Positions 8,101 to 16,322 of a DNA stretch of 34,840 nucleotides are shown piece by piece. Under the pieces are notes generated by a model that saw nothing but the letters and a program-made list of their open reading frames with translations, did no database searches and was not told the DNA's origin. Both the position numbers and the translations under genes were made by a program. This stretch comes from Rhodovulum steppense (lineage in GTDB: Bacteria > Pseudomonadota > Alphaproteobacteria > Rhodobacterales > Rhodobacteraceae): assembly GCF_004339675.1 (NCBI RefSeq), contig NZ_SLVM01000033.1, positions 1-34,840 on the forward strand. Reading direction: 5' to 3'. The number at the start of each line of letters is the position of its first letter. The first letter of the stretch is position 1.

Positions 8101-9009
8101 ATGCGCAGCCGTTTCGCGGCGCCGCTGGCGCTGGCCCTTTGCCTGGCCTTTCCTGCACATGCCGACCGGGTGCGGATCGACACCGCGACCGGCCCGGCCG
8201 AAATCGCAGCCCTGCCCGAAACCGTGGCGGTCTTCGACATGGCGGCGCTGGACACGCTGGCCGCCCTGGGCGTGCCCGTCGCGGGCGTGCCGTCGCCGCA
8301 TTATCTGCCCTATCTCGACAAGGTGGCGGCCGGCGCGGCCCGGGTCGGCACCCTTTTCGAACCCGATTTCGAGGCGCTGGCGGCGCTTGATCCCGACCTG
8401 ATCGTGGCGGGCGGGCGGTCCTCGCCACGGGTGGCGGCGCTGGCGCGGCTGGCCCCCACCATCGACATGACCATCGCCGAAGGCGACCTGCTGGCCGAGG
8501 CGCAGGCGCGCATCGCCGCCTATGGCACGCTGTTCGGCAGGACGGATGCGGCCGCGACGCTGACCGACGCGCTGGACGCCCGGATCGAGGCGGCGCGCAA
8601 GGCCGTCGCGGGCAAGGGCAACGCGCTGATCGTGCTGACCAATGGCGGCAAGATCTCGGCTTATGGCGCGGACAGCCGGTTCGGCTGGCTGCATCGCGCG
8701 CTGGACCTGCCCGAGGCGCATCCGGGCCTTGCCGCCGAAACCCATGGCGCCGCGATCTCGTTCGAGTTCATCGCGCAGGTGAACCCCGACTGGCTGATCG
8801 TGGTGGACCGGGGCGCCGCCATCGGTGCCGCCGCACAGGCAGCCGAGGCGACGCTGGACAACCCGCTGGTGGCTGCGACAAGGGCCGCGCAGGCCGGGCG
8901 GATCGTGCATCTGTCCAGCGCGCCGCTTTACATCGCGGGCGGCGGGGTGCAGTCGATGATGTCCACGCTGGACGAACTGATCGCGGCCTTTGCGGCCCAT
9001 GACAGCTAG
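8101..9009 (+). CDS. Siderophore ABC transporter, periplasmic binding protein (CeuE/YclQ/FatB type)
   Basis: 302 residues with a signal peptide (MRSRFAAPLALALCLAFPAHAD). It follows the type III periplasmic binding fold of the CeuE/YclQ/FatB group: VAVFDMAALDTLAALGVPVAGVP, then VGTLFEPDFEALAALDPDLIVAGGRSS, then APTIDMTI, and a C-terminal lobe with WLIVVDRG and ALDNPLV-like strands. This group binds Fe(III)-siderophores such as enterobactin hydrolysis products or petrobactin. The ATG at 8101 was chosen for the leader and the GAAAGGA site; the frame is open further upstream with no leader. It is the first gene of a four-gene operon in which each downstream gene overlaps the previous one. It shuttles ligand delivered by one of the neighbouring TonB receptors. 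Confidence 0.88.
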   Translation: MRSRFAAPLALALCLAFPAHADRVRIDTATGPAEIAALPETVAVFDMAALDTLAALGVPVAGVPSPHYLPYLDKVAAGAARVGTLFEPDFEALAALDPDLIVAGGRSSPRVAALARLAPTIDMTIAEGDLLAEAQARIAAYGTLFGRTDAAATLTDALDARIEAARKAVAGKGNALIVLTNGGKISAYGADSRFGWLHRALDLPEAHPGLAAETHGAAISFEFIAQVNPDWLIVVDRGAAIGAAAQAAEATLDNPLVAATRAAQAGRIVHLSSAPLYIAGGGVQSMMSTLDELIAAFAAHDS

Positions 9010-9964
9010 GCGCCCCGCCGCGCTCTGGCTGGGCTGCGTGGCGGCGCTGTTGCTGCTGTCGGCGCTCAGCCTGTCGATCGGTGCGGCTTCGCTGTTTTCA
9101 GGCGATCTGGGGGCGGGCTGGCTGATCGCGGTCAGCCGCTTTCCGCGAACCGCAGCGGCGCTGCTGGCCGGGATGGGATTGGCACTGGCGGGGGTCGTGG
9201 TGCAGCAGGCGGTCCAGAACCGACTGGTGGAACCCGCCCTGACCGGCACGCCCGAGGCGGCGATGCTGGGGCTTCTGGCCGTTACGATGCTGGTCCCGGG
9301 GGCCGCGATCCTGTGGAAGATGTCGGCCGCGACGGTGGCCGCGATGATCGGCACGGCGGGGTTTCTGGCGCTGGCGACGCGGGTACCGCGGCAGGATCCG
9401 ATGATGTTGCCGCTGGTGGGGCTGATCTATGGCGGCATCCTGGGCGCGATCGGCCTGTGGCTGGCGTGGAATGCCGACCTGATGCAGTATCTCGGCACCT
9501 GGCGGCTGGGCGAGTTCTCGGGCGTGGTGCAGGGGCGATACGAACTGCTCTGGGCCATCGCGGCGCTGGCGGTTCTGCTTTACGCGCTGGCCGACCGGAT
9601 CACGCTTCTGGGTCTGGGCGAGGCGCAGGCGCGCAGCTTGGGGCTGAACCATGCGCAGACCCGCGCGCTGGGGCTGGCGGTGGTCTCGGCAATCACGGCG
9701 CTGGTGATCGTGACGGTGGGTGCGCTGCCCTTCGTGGGCTTGGTCGCGCCAAACCTGGTCTCGCGCTGGCGCGGCGACAACCTGCGCGCCAACCTGCCGC
9801 TGGTGGCGGCTGGCGGCGCGGGGCTGGTGCTGGCGGCTGACATCCTGGGCCGACTGATCCGCCATCCCTACGAGATCCCGGCCGCCACGGTCTTTGGCGT
9901 GTTCGGTGCAGCGGTGTTCCTGTGGCTGCTGCATGCGGCCCCGCGGCGGGGCGATCATGGCTAG
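8999..9964 (+). CDS. FecCD-family siderophore permease, subunit 1
   Basis: 321 residues, hydrophobic throughout with about nine membrane segments. FecCD features: SRFPRTAAALLAGMGLALAGVVVQQAVQNRLVEPALTG (coupling to the family 'G.. Q...RNPLA' box), PLVGLIYGGILGA, and a C-terminal GALPFVGLVAPNLVSRW loop contacting the ATPase. The ATG at 8999 overlaps the end of the binding-protein gene by 11 bp, implying translational coupling. Pairs with the next gene to form the inner-membrane channel for the Fe-siderophore. Confidence 0.88.
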   Translation: MTARRPAALWLGCVAALLLLSALSLSIGAASLFSGDLGAGWLIAVSRFPRTAAALLAGMGLALAGVVVQQAVQNRLVEPALTGTPEAAMLGLLAVTMLVPGAAILWKMSAATVAAMIGTAGFLALATRVPRQDPMMLPLVGLIYGGILGAIGLWLAWNADLMQYLGTWRLGEFSGVVQGRYELLWAIAALAVLLYALADRITLLGLGEAQARSLGLNHAQTRALGLAVVSAITALVIVTVGALPFVGLVAPNLVSRWRGDNLRANLPLVAAGGAGLVLAADILGRLIRHPYEIPAATVFGVFGAAVFLWLLHAAPRRGDHG

Positions 9965-10907
9965 GGGCCGCGCGACCCTTTGGGCGCTGGCGGGGCTGCT
10001 GGGGGCGTTGTCGGCGCTGTTCCTGTTCTGGCAGATCAGGGGGCCGGTGGATTTCGTTCTGCCGCTGCGCGCGACGAAGCTGGCCGCGCTTGTGCTGGTG
10101 GGGGCGGCGACCGGCATTGCCACGGTGCTGTTCCAGACGGTCGCGGCGAACCGCCTGCTGACGCCGGGCATCGTCGGCTTCGATGCGCTGTTCGTCTTTC
10201 TTCAGACCGGGCTGGTGCTGATGCTGGGCGGGCTGGCGGTCGCCGGGCTGCCCGCCTTCGCGCGGTTTCTGGGCGAGACGGCGTTGCTGATGCTGGCGGC
10301 GACGGCGCTGTTCGGGCTGTTGATGCGGCGCGATGCGGGCGACGTGGTGCGGATGATCCTGACCGGGGTGATCCTGGGCGTCCTGTTGCGCGGGCTGGCC
10401 GAGATGGCGCAGCGGCTGCTGGCGCCCTCGGAATATGCGGTGGTCCAGCAGGCGATGTTCGCCAGCTTCGGGGCGGTCGAGCGCGATCAGCTTGCCGTGG
10501 CGGCCCTGGTGCTGGCGCTGGCCGGGGCGGCGGCGCTGCGCATGGCGCCCGCGCTCGACGTAGCGGGGCTGGGGCGGCCGATGGCGCGGGGGCTGGGGCT
10601 GGATCATGACCGGGTGGTGTTCTTGGCGCTGGCGCTGGTCGCCGCGCTGGTCGCGGTCTCGACCGCGCTGGTCGGGCCGATCACCTTTCTGGGGCTGTTG
10701 GCCGCCAGCCTTGGCCGGGTGGTGGCGGGCTCGGACCGCCATGCCCTGAGCCTGCCCGCCGCGGCGCTGTCGGGCGCGGCGATCCTGGTGGCGGGGCAGG
10801 TCGTCTTCGAGCGGCTTCTGGGGATGCAATCGACCCTGGCCGTGCTGGTAGAGTTCTTCGGGGGCCTGCTGTTCCTGGCCCTTGTGCTGCGGCGGAGGCG
10901 CGGATGA
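9957..10907 (+). CDS. FecCD-family siderophore permease, subunit 2
   Basis: 316 residues with many membrane segments. It has FecCD landmarks: LRATKLAALVLVGAATGIATVLFQTVAANRLLTPGIVGFDALF and, near the C-terminus, STALVGPITFLGLLAASLGR. The ATG at 9957 overlaps the previous gene by 8 bp. The stop overlaps the ATPase start by 4 bp. It forms a heterodimeric permease with the preceding gene product, as in CeuBC, FatCD and YclNO systems. Confidence 0.88.
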   Translation: MARGRATLWALAGLLGALSALFLFWQIRGPVDFVLPLRATKLAALVLVGAATGIATVLFQTVAANRLLTPGIVGFDALFVFLQTGLVLMLGGLAVAGLPAFARFLGETALLMLAATALFGLLMRRDAGDVVRMILTGVILGVLLRGLAEMAQRLLAPSEYAVVQQAMFASFGAVERDQLAVAALVLALAGAAALRMAPALDVAGLGRPMARGLGLDHDRVVFLALALVAALVAVSTALVGPITFLGLLAASLGRVVAGSDRHALSLPAAALSGAAILVAGQVVFERLLGMQSTLAVLVEFFGGLLFLALVLRRRRG

Positions 10908-11665
10908 TCGAGGTTGCATCGCTGAGCTATCGTGCCGGGCCGGTGCCGATCCTGCATGACATCCGGCTCAGCCTGCCCGCAGGCGGGATCACCGCGCTGA
11001 TCGGGCCGAACGGGGCGGGCAAGTCAAGCCTGCTTCACTGCATCGCGGGGCTGAACAGGCCCGCGGCGGGGTCGGTGCGGATCGACGGCATGGACCCGTT
11101 CGCCGTTCCCGACCGCACCCGCGCCCGGCAGGTGGCGATCCTGCAACAATCGCCCGCACTGGCCAGCCGGTTGCGGGTGCGCGAACTGGTGGCGTTCGGG
11201 CGCTGGCCCCATCATGGCGGGCGGCCGGGGCCCGAGGATGCGCAGGCTACCGCCGCGGCGCTGGCGGCGTTCGATCTCGACGCGCTGGCCGACCGGCCGC
11301 TCGACACGCTGTCGGGCGGGCAACGCCAGCGCGCGATGGTGGCAATGGCGCATGCCCAGGCAACGCCCTGGCTGTTGCTGGACGAGCCGCTGAATGCGCT
11401 CGACCCGCGCCACGCCCGCGACCTGATGGCGCGGCTGCACGCCCTGTCGCGGCCCGGCCCGGGGGCGCGCAGCGTCGTCGTGGTGCTGCATGACATCAAC
11501 GCGGCGGCGATCTGGGCCGACCGGGTGGTGGCGATGAAGGCCGGGCATGTGATCGCCGCAGACAGCGCAGCCAAGGTGCTGCGTCCCGATCTGCTGGAAC
11601 AGGTCTTCGACACCGCCTTCGAGGTGGTCGAACATGCCGGGCGGCGGCTGGTGATGACGCTCTAG
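10904..11665 (+). CDS. Siderophore ABC transporter ATPase
   Basis: 253 residues with a complete nucleotide-binding domain: Walker A GPNGAGKSS, Q-loop ILQQSP, signature LSGGQRQRA, Walker B WLLLDEPLNALD and switch His in VVLHDINAA. The ILQQSP/LASRLRVRELVAFGRWPHH region is typical of FecE/CeuD-type ATPases. The ATG overlaps the stop of the second permease (ATGA). It energises the FecCD permease pair. Operon end; about 140 bp separate it from the next receptor gene. Confidence 0.9.
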   Translation: MIEVASLSYRAGPVPILHDIRLSLPAGGITALIGPNGAGKSSLLHCIAGLNRPAAGSVRIDGMDPFAVPDRTRARQVAILQQSPALASRLRVRELVAFGRWPHHGGRPGPEDAQATAAALAAFDLDALADRPLDTLSGGQRQRAMVAMAHAQATPWLLLDEPLNALDPRHARDLMARLHALSRPGPGARSVVVVLHDINAAAIWADRVVAMKAGHVIAADSAAKVLRPDLLEQVFDTAFEVVEHAGRRLVMTL

Positions 11666-11715
11666 CCTGTGGCGCGGATCCCGCGGCGGCGGCGAAACCC
11701 CCGTGGCCGCGCATT

Positions 11716-11731
11716 TCATGCAGTTGCATGA
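11716..11731. promoter_or_regulatory. Perfect 16-bp palindrome upstream of TonB receptor (candidate operator)
   Basis: TCATGCA-GT-TGCATGA is a perfect 7-2-7 inverted repeat, 75 bp before the receptor ATG and close to the only AT-rich patch of the intergenic region. It contains TTGCAT (11724-11729), which could serve as a -35. The symmetry suits a dimeric repressor; the nearby MarR-type regulator is a candidate, as is an iron/manganese regulator. The regulator is not identified by sequence. Confidence 0.5.
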
Positions 11732-11805
11732 TGGATTAACCAATGCTACCCGTCTGCGTCAGCCAGGCCGTGGTCCAGCCAGAAACCGAACCTCTGGAGC
11801 ATGAC

Positions 11806-13800
11806 ATGGCCGATCATTCCTTCCTTTCAACATCGTCCAACCGCGTCCGGCTTGCCCTGCTGTGCAGCGCGGCAAGCCTGCTGGCCTCGGGCATCGAGGT
11901 CCGGGCCGACGAGCAGGGCACGACCCATCTGGGGCGGCTGCTCCTCGATCCGGCCCATGTCCGCGCGCGCGATCCCGACGGCAACGCGGCCGACCGCGGC
12001 AACAGCCATTATGTCGCCGATGCAGAGCTTGAGCGCGCGCGGATGGGCGATCTGAAGGATCTGTTCGCGGGCATCGCCTCGGTCTCGGTCGGGGGCGCGA
12101 TCCCGGTGGCGCAGAAGATCTTCGTCAACGGCGTCGACATGCTGAACCTGGCCGTCTCGGTCGACGGGTTGGCGCAGAACAACCGCATCTTTCACCACGT
12201 CTCGGCGAATGCCTTCGATCCGGGGCTGCTGAAATTCGTCCGCGTCGATGCCGGCGCCACGGGTGCCGATGCCGGACCGCATGCGCTGGCCGGTGCGGTG
12301 GTGATGGAGACCGTGGACGCCACCGACATCCTGGCGCCCGGCCGCGCGATCGGCGGCACCGCGCGGCTGTCCTTTGCCGATAACGGGCGGACGCTGGGCC
12401 GGTCGGTCACGCTGGCGGGGCAGCATCAGGGGCTGGAATGGCTGGCCTATGGCAAGCGGGCGACGGGCGACGATTACCGGACCGGCTCGGGGCTGGAGGT
12501 CGCGGGAAGTGCGGCCGACATCACCTCGACGCTGCTCAAGTTCGCCTATGAGGCACCCGACGGGCACCGCGTCGAACTGTCAGGCCAACGGCTGCAAGAC
12601 GACGCCCTGCGCCCGTTCCGCGCCAACATGATCGGGGTTGGGGCGCCGCGCGATCCCCGGCGGTATGACACCACCCGCGACACCCTTGCGCTGTCCTACG
12701 AGAATACCCAGGCCACCGGGCTCTGGGATCCGCGGCTCGTGCTGGGCAAGTCGCAGGTCCGCATCGGCGTCGACCAGCCGACCGCCCCTGCCCTCGGCAC
12801 AAGCTGGGGCGATTCCGAAACCTTTTCGGGCAGGATCGAGAACCGGTTCCACATCGCGACGGGCACGGTGACTGCGGGGGTGGATTTCTACGATCGCACC
12901 AGCACATACAGCGACGACGCGACGCCCGGCATTACCGAAAAGGCACACAATCTTGGGTTTTACGCCCAGGCCCGGCTTGATCCGACCGAGGCGCTTTCGC
13001 TGTCCTTCGGGCTGCGCCATGATCGGCAGGACTTCACCGGAACGACCGGATGGAACCGGGCGTTCTCGGGCCTGAGCGGCAATCTTTCGGTTGCCTATGC
13101 CTTGACCGACAGTCTGACGCTGCGCGGCGGCGTTTCGTCGGTGTTCGGCGGCGTGGCGCTGGAGGACAATTTCATCTTCAATCCGGGCTGGGACTATGAC
13201 GAGCTGCGGGCCTCGCGGGGAACGAACTACACCCTCGGCTTCGATTACGAGGCCGACCGGTTGCGGCTGGATGGCGAACTGTTCCTGACCGAAATCGCCA
13301 ATGCCCGCACCAGCACCTTTGGCAGCAATGCCACGGGCGACGCGCGCAGCCGGGGGTTCAACCTGGGCCTCGGCTATGCCTGGGATGGCGGGTTCCTGCG
13401 CGGCAGCTATGCCTACAGCCGGATCAGCGTGGATGGTGCGACCCCCGACAGCTATGCCGCGCTCGATCTGGGGGCTCCGCTGGGCGGGGTTCTGGCGGTG
13501 GAAATCCAGCACACGCCCGAGGGCAGCGCCTTTACCCTCGGCGGCAGCGTCGAGGCCGCCTCGGCCTACAAGAGGGTAGCGACGGGCTCCGACCAGGCGA
13601 TACCGGGCTACGCGGTGCTGAACCTCTTTGCCGAGTACCGCTGGAGCGGGGTCGCAGGCATGGCGGTCCGGTTCGGCGTGGACAACCTGTTCGACCGACA
13701 ATATGCCGACCGGGCCACATATGGCGCCGATTATGCGAGCGTCACGCCGATCTACGAGCCCGGCCGGACCCTCTCGATCATGGCGTCCTACGATTTCTGA
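11806..13800 (+). CDS. TonB-dependent receptor, metal/siderophore type (paralogue B)
   Basis: 664 residues. The ATG at 11806 has CTGGAG seven bases upstream and a signal peptide with cleavage near EVRADEQ; the frame is open 21 codons upstream. The plug (about residues 65-185) has LKDLFAGIASVSVGGAIPVAQK, FVNGVDMLNLAVSVDG, the FHH stretch NNRIFHHVSANAFDPGLLK and DAGPHALAGAVVMET, matching paralogue A at 5701-7650 in order and spacing. The barrel ends in IMASYDF with C-terminal Phe. It lies directly downstream of the siderophore ABC operon and upstream of a MarR regulator and a peptide/nickel-type importer, so it could feed either importer. Ligand unknown. Confidence 0.85.
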   Translation: MADHSFLSTSSNRVRLALLCSAASLLASGIEVRADEQGTTHLGRLLLDPAHVRARDPDGNAADRGNSHYVADAELERARMGDLKDLFAGIASVSVGGAIPVAQKIFVNGVDMLNLAVSVDGLAQNNRIFHHVSANAFDPGLLKFVRVDAGATGADAGPHALAGAVVMETVDATDILAPGRAIGGTARLSFADNGRTLGRSVTLAGQHQGLEWLAYGKRATGDDYRTGSGLEVAGSAADITSTLLKFAYEAPDGHRVELSGQRLQDDALRPFRANMIGVGAPRDPRRYDTTRDTLALSYENTQATGLWDPRLVLGKSQVRIGVDQPTAPALGTSWGDSETFSGRIENRFHIATGTVTAGVDFYDRTSTYSDDATPGITEKAHNLGFYAQARLDPTEALSLSFGLRHDRQDFTGTTGWNRAFSGLSGNLSVAYALTDSLTLRGGVSSVFGGVALEDNFIFNPGWDYDELRASRGTNYTLGFDYEADRLRLDGELFLTEIANARTSTFGSNATGDARSRGFNLGLGYAWDGGFLRGSYAYSRISVDGATPDSYAALDLGAPLGGVLAVEIQHTPEGSAFTLGGSVEAASAYKRVATGSDQAIPGYAVLNLFAEYRWSGVAGMAVRFGVDNLFDRQYADRATYGADYASVTPIYEPGRTLSIMASYDF

Positions 13801-13823
13801 CGGAGCAGGCGGGTTGACACAGG

Positions 13824-13846
13824 CCGGGGCAGGGGCCGTGCCCCGG
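13824..13846. terminator. Hairpin between convergent receptor and MarR genes
   Basis: CCGGGGCA (13824-13831) pairs with TGCCCCGG (13839-13846) around a 7-base loop. It fills most of the 46-bp gap between two convergent stops, so it may serve both directions. No T-tract follows. Confidence 0.5.
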
Positions 13847-14341
13847 TCAGGTGTAAAGCCTGTTCAGCATCCGGACAAGGGCATAGGCCTCGTCGGTGCT
13901 GATGCGCGGGGCAAGGGCGTTGCGGATGGCCTCGTGATAGACCGTCCACACCCGTTCGTGCAGCCCGCGCGCTGCCTCGGTCAGGTGAAGGATCTGACCC
14001 CTTCCGGACCCGGCGCTGGCCTCGCGACGGATCAGCCCCGCCTTTTCCAGCCGCGCGACATGGCGCGACAGCGCGTATTGGGCAACGAACAGGCGGCGTT
14101 GCAGTGTGATCATGCGGATGCCGTCGGCACCCGCTTCTTCTGTGGCCAGCAGGATCTCGTACCAGATCGGGTCGGCGATCCCGGCCTCACGCAGCACCTT
14201 TTCGATCGCGGGCATGATCGAGCGGTCGATACGCAGCAACGCGAAGAAAACCCGGTTATAGGCAATGCACGGGTCTTCATCGCCGAATTCGGCCCCGGCG
14301 GCGGAAACGTTGTCCCCTCGCAACACGCTGCTGCTGGTCAT
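13847..14341 (-). CDS. MarR-family transcriptional regulator
   Basis: 164 residues from the ATG at 14341, which follows a GGGG-rich ribosome site; the frame is open upstream but of low-complexity composition. The winged helix is visible: RMITLQRRLFVAQYALSRHVARLEKAGLIRREASAGSGRGQILHLTEAARGL, i.e. helix-turn-helix, recognition helix and wing with the Arg-containing beta hairpin, followed by a long C-terminal dimerisation helix. MarR proteins repress neighbouring genes and respond to small ligands. It lies between two uptake systems and could act on the palindrome at 11716-11731 or on the divergent promoter at about 14690; neither link is shown. Confidence 0.85.
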   Translation of the reverse strand: MTSSSVLRGDNVSAAGAEFGDEDPCIAYNRVFFALLRIDRSIMPAIEKVLREAGIADPIWYEILLATEEAGADGIRMITLQRRLFVAQYALSRHVARLEKAGLIRREASAGSGRGQILHLTEAARGLHERVWTVYHEAIRNALAPRISTDEAYALVRMLNRLYT

Positions 14342-14546
14342 GGCGCCCCCCGGGGCAGTCGGTTTCACGGGACAAAGCCTAGCGCGTCGCCAGGGCGCTG
14401 GCGAGGGGCCTGCTGCCGCGCGCGGCGGGGACGGCGCCGTGGCGGGTCGGCCGACACGAGGCGTCAATCCGGCCTGCGCTGCGCGACATCCTGTCGTGGC
14501 GATACGCCTTGCCGATTTCCGACGGTTTTCGTAGGGTAAGACGATC

Positions 14547-14588
14547 CAGCCAGACGCCAGATCCCGTAACCCAGGCGGAGGCTGGCTG
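14547..14588. other. Structured inverted repeat in the marR/importer intergenic region
   Basis: CAGCCA (14547-14552) pairs with TGGCTG (14583-14588), and inside it CGCC (14555-14558) pairs with GGCG (14574-14577), leaving a 15-base loop. It lies upstream of the importer promoter, so it is not in that mRNA leader. It could lie in the leader of the minus-strand marR mRNA, or be a terminator against upstream read-through. The rest of 14342-14816 holds no convincing gene. Confidence 0.35.
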
Positions 14589-14678
14589 TTGTCCCATGTC
14601 CCGATCCCCCCTTTCCGCGACAGGTGCCCCTGCGCACCCGCGGGCGGACCGAAGCCCGACCCTTGCGCGGCGCCGGGC

Positions 14679-14707
14679 TTGCAATATGTTACGTCATCAC
14701 ATAACGA
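14679..14707 (+). promoter_or_regulatory. Promoter overlapped by a Zur-like operator, upstream of peptide/nickel-type importer
   Basis: A candidate -35 TTGCAA (14679-14684) and -10 TAACGA (14702-14707) are spaced by 17 bases. Lying across them at 14685-14703 is TATGTTACGTCATCACATA, with TATGT/ACATA symmetry around base 14694. Its first seven bases and 11 of 19 positions match the perfect Zur-like palindrome at 29346-29364. ATGTTA-N4-ATCACAT also resembles the E. coli znu operator as I recall it. Overlap with the core promoter suits repression under zinc sufficiency. Zur control is inferred. Confidence 0.5.
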
Positions 14708-14816
14708 TCAACCTGCCCTTGTGCCGTCAGCTCCGCGGCGGGCCCTTTCGGGTCCTTGCATCCGCGCTGCGGACATGACGCCCCGACCGCTCCGCAATCC
14801 TGAAAGATCCCCCTCC

Positions 14817-16322
14817 ATGCAGAACCCCTTCCGTTCCCTTCTTGCCGGTCTCGTCGCCCTCGGTCTGGCCCTGCCTGGCCATGCCGGAACGACCCTCGAT
14901 GTTGCGGCGCCTTTCGAGATCCAGTCGCCCGAGCCGTCCACGACCGGCCATATCTTCACCCGGATGGGCATCGCCGAAACCCTTGTGGACGCCGATCCGC
15001 AGGGTCGGCTGCTGCCGGGCCTCGCCACCGAATGGAGCGTTTCCGAGGATGGCCTGACCTGGCGCTTCACCCTGCGCGAGAATGTGCTGTTTCATGACGG
15101 AACCCCGATGACTCCCGCGACGGTGGCAGGCGCGCTGGAGATCGCGCGCGGCAAGCCCGGGCCGCTGGCGAGCCTGCCCATTGCCGCGCTCACGCCGGAA
15201 CCAGGGGCGCTGGTCATCGCGCTTGGCGAACCTGTCGCCGCCCTTCCCGCATTCCTCGCCGAAGCCCGCGCGCAGATCCTGGCGCCCGCAGCCTATGGGC
15301 CGGACGGGCAGGCGGTGGCGGTGATCGGCACCGGCCCCTACCGTGTGACCTCGTTGACCCCGCCCCTGTCCCTGCGCGCGACGGCCTTTCCCGAGTACTG
15401 GGGCGCACAGCCGAACGTGCCTGCGGTCACCTATACGGCGGTGGGCCGGGCCGAGACGCGGGCATTGATGGCGGAATCGGGGGATGCCGATTTCGTCTTC
15501 ACCCTCGATCCTGCCACCGTGACGCGGCTTTCGCGATCCGATGCGGTCGAGATCATGTCGGTGGCGATCCCGAGGTCATTGCTGCTGAAGGTCAACGCCG
15601 CGCATCCCTTCCTGAACAGCCCCGAGGCGCGGCGGGCGCTCAGCCTTGCCATCGACCGCGCAGGGCTGGCGCAGGCCGTGCTGCGCTATCCGCAAGGTGC
15701 CGACCAGCTTTTCCCGCCTGCCATGGGCGACTGGCACAACCCGGCGCTTGACCCTCTGGCCCATGACCCCGACGCGGCCCGGGCGCTTCTAGCCGGTCTT
15801 GGCTGGGTGCCCGGACCCGATGGCATCCTGAGCCGCGACGGACAGCGCCTTGCGCTGACGCTGACGACCTATCCAGACCGCCCCGAACTGCCGCTGGTCG
15901 CCGCCGTTCTGGAGCAGCAATTCCGCGCCATCGGGGTAGAACTGACGATCAACTCGACCAACTCCTCCGAGATCCCCGCGGGCCATCAGGCCGGCACGCT
16001 GGAACTGGGGCTTCTCGCACGCAATTTCGCGCTGATCCCCGACCCGATCGGCACGATCCTGTCGGACTATGCGCCGGGCGGCGACTGGGGCGCCATGGGC
16101 TGGCAGAATGCCGAGATCGCCGCGCTTGCGCAGGCGTTGTCCCGGGGCGAGGGCGGCGATGCCGAACGCGCCCGGATCGCGGCGATCCTGCAGGAGGAAC
16201 TGCCGGTGATCCCGATCGCCTGGTACCAGCAGACCCTGGCCCTGCGCACCGGCATCGAGGGCGCGGTGATCGACCCGTGGGAACGCAGCTTCGGCCTGCC
16301 GGGGCTGCGGTTCGCGGAATGA
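14817..16322 (+). CDS. Peptide/nickel-type ABC transporter, family 5 substrate-binding protein
   Basis: 501 residues with a signal peptide (MQNPFRSLLAGLVALGLALPGHAG). It follows the SBP_bac_5 fold: LPGLATEWSVSEDGLTWRFTLRENVLFHDGTPMT near the N-terminus, GTGPYRVTS in the middle, and SPEARRALSLAIDRAGLAQAVL in the C-terminal half. Homologues bind oligopeptides, nickel chelates (NikA) or opine metallophores (CntA). The start at 14817 was preferred for its leader; the frame extends upstream without one. First gene of a four-gene ATGA-overlapping operon behind a Zur-like site. That context makes a metal-chelate ligand, possibly zinc-metallophore, more attractive than peptides. No opine synthase or dehydrogenase gene is in the window. 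Confidence 0.85.
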   Translation: MQNPFRSLLAGLVALGLALPGHAGTTLDVAAPFEIQSPEPSTTGHIFTRMGIAETLVDADPQGRLLPGLATEWSVSEDGLTWRFTLRENVLFHDGTPMTPATVAGALEIARGKPGPLASLPIAALTPEPGALVIALGEPVAALPAFLAEARAQILAPAAYGPDGQAVAVIGTGPYRVTSLTPPLSLRATAFPEYWGAQPNVPAVTYTAVGRAETRALMAESGDADFVFTLDPATVTRLSRSDAVEIMSVAIPRSLLLKVNAAHPFLNSPEARRALSLAIDRAGLAQAVLRYPQGADQLFPPAMGDWHNPALDPLAHDPDAARALLAGLGWVPGPDGILSRDGQRLALTLTTYPDRPELPLVAAVLEQQFRAIGVELTINSTNSSEIPAGHQAGTLELGLLARNFALIPDPIGTILSDYAPGGDWGAMGWQNAEIAALAQALSRGEGGDAERARIAAILQEELPVIPIAWYQQTLALRTGIEGAVIDPWERSFGLPGLRFAE

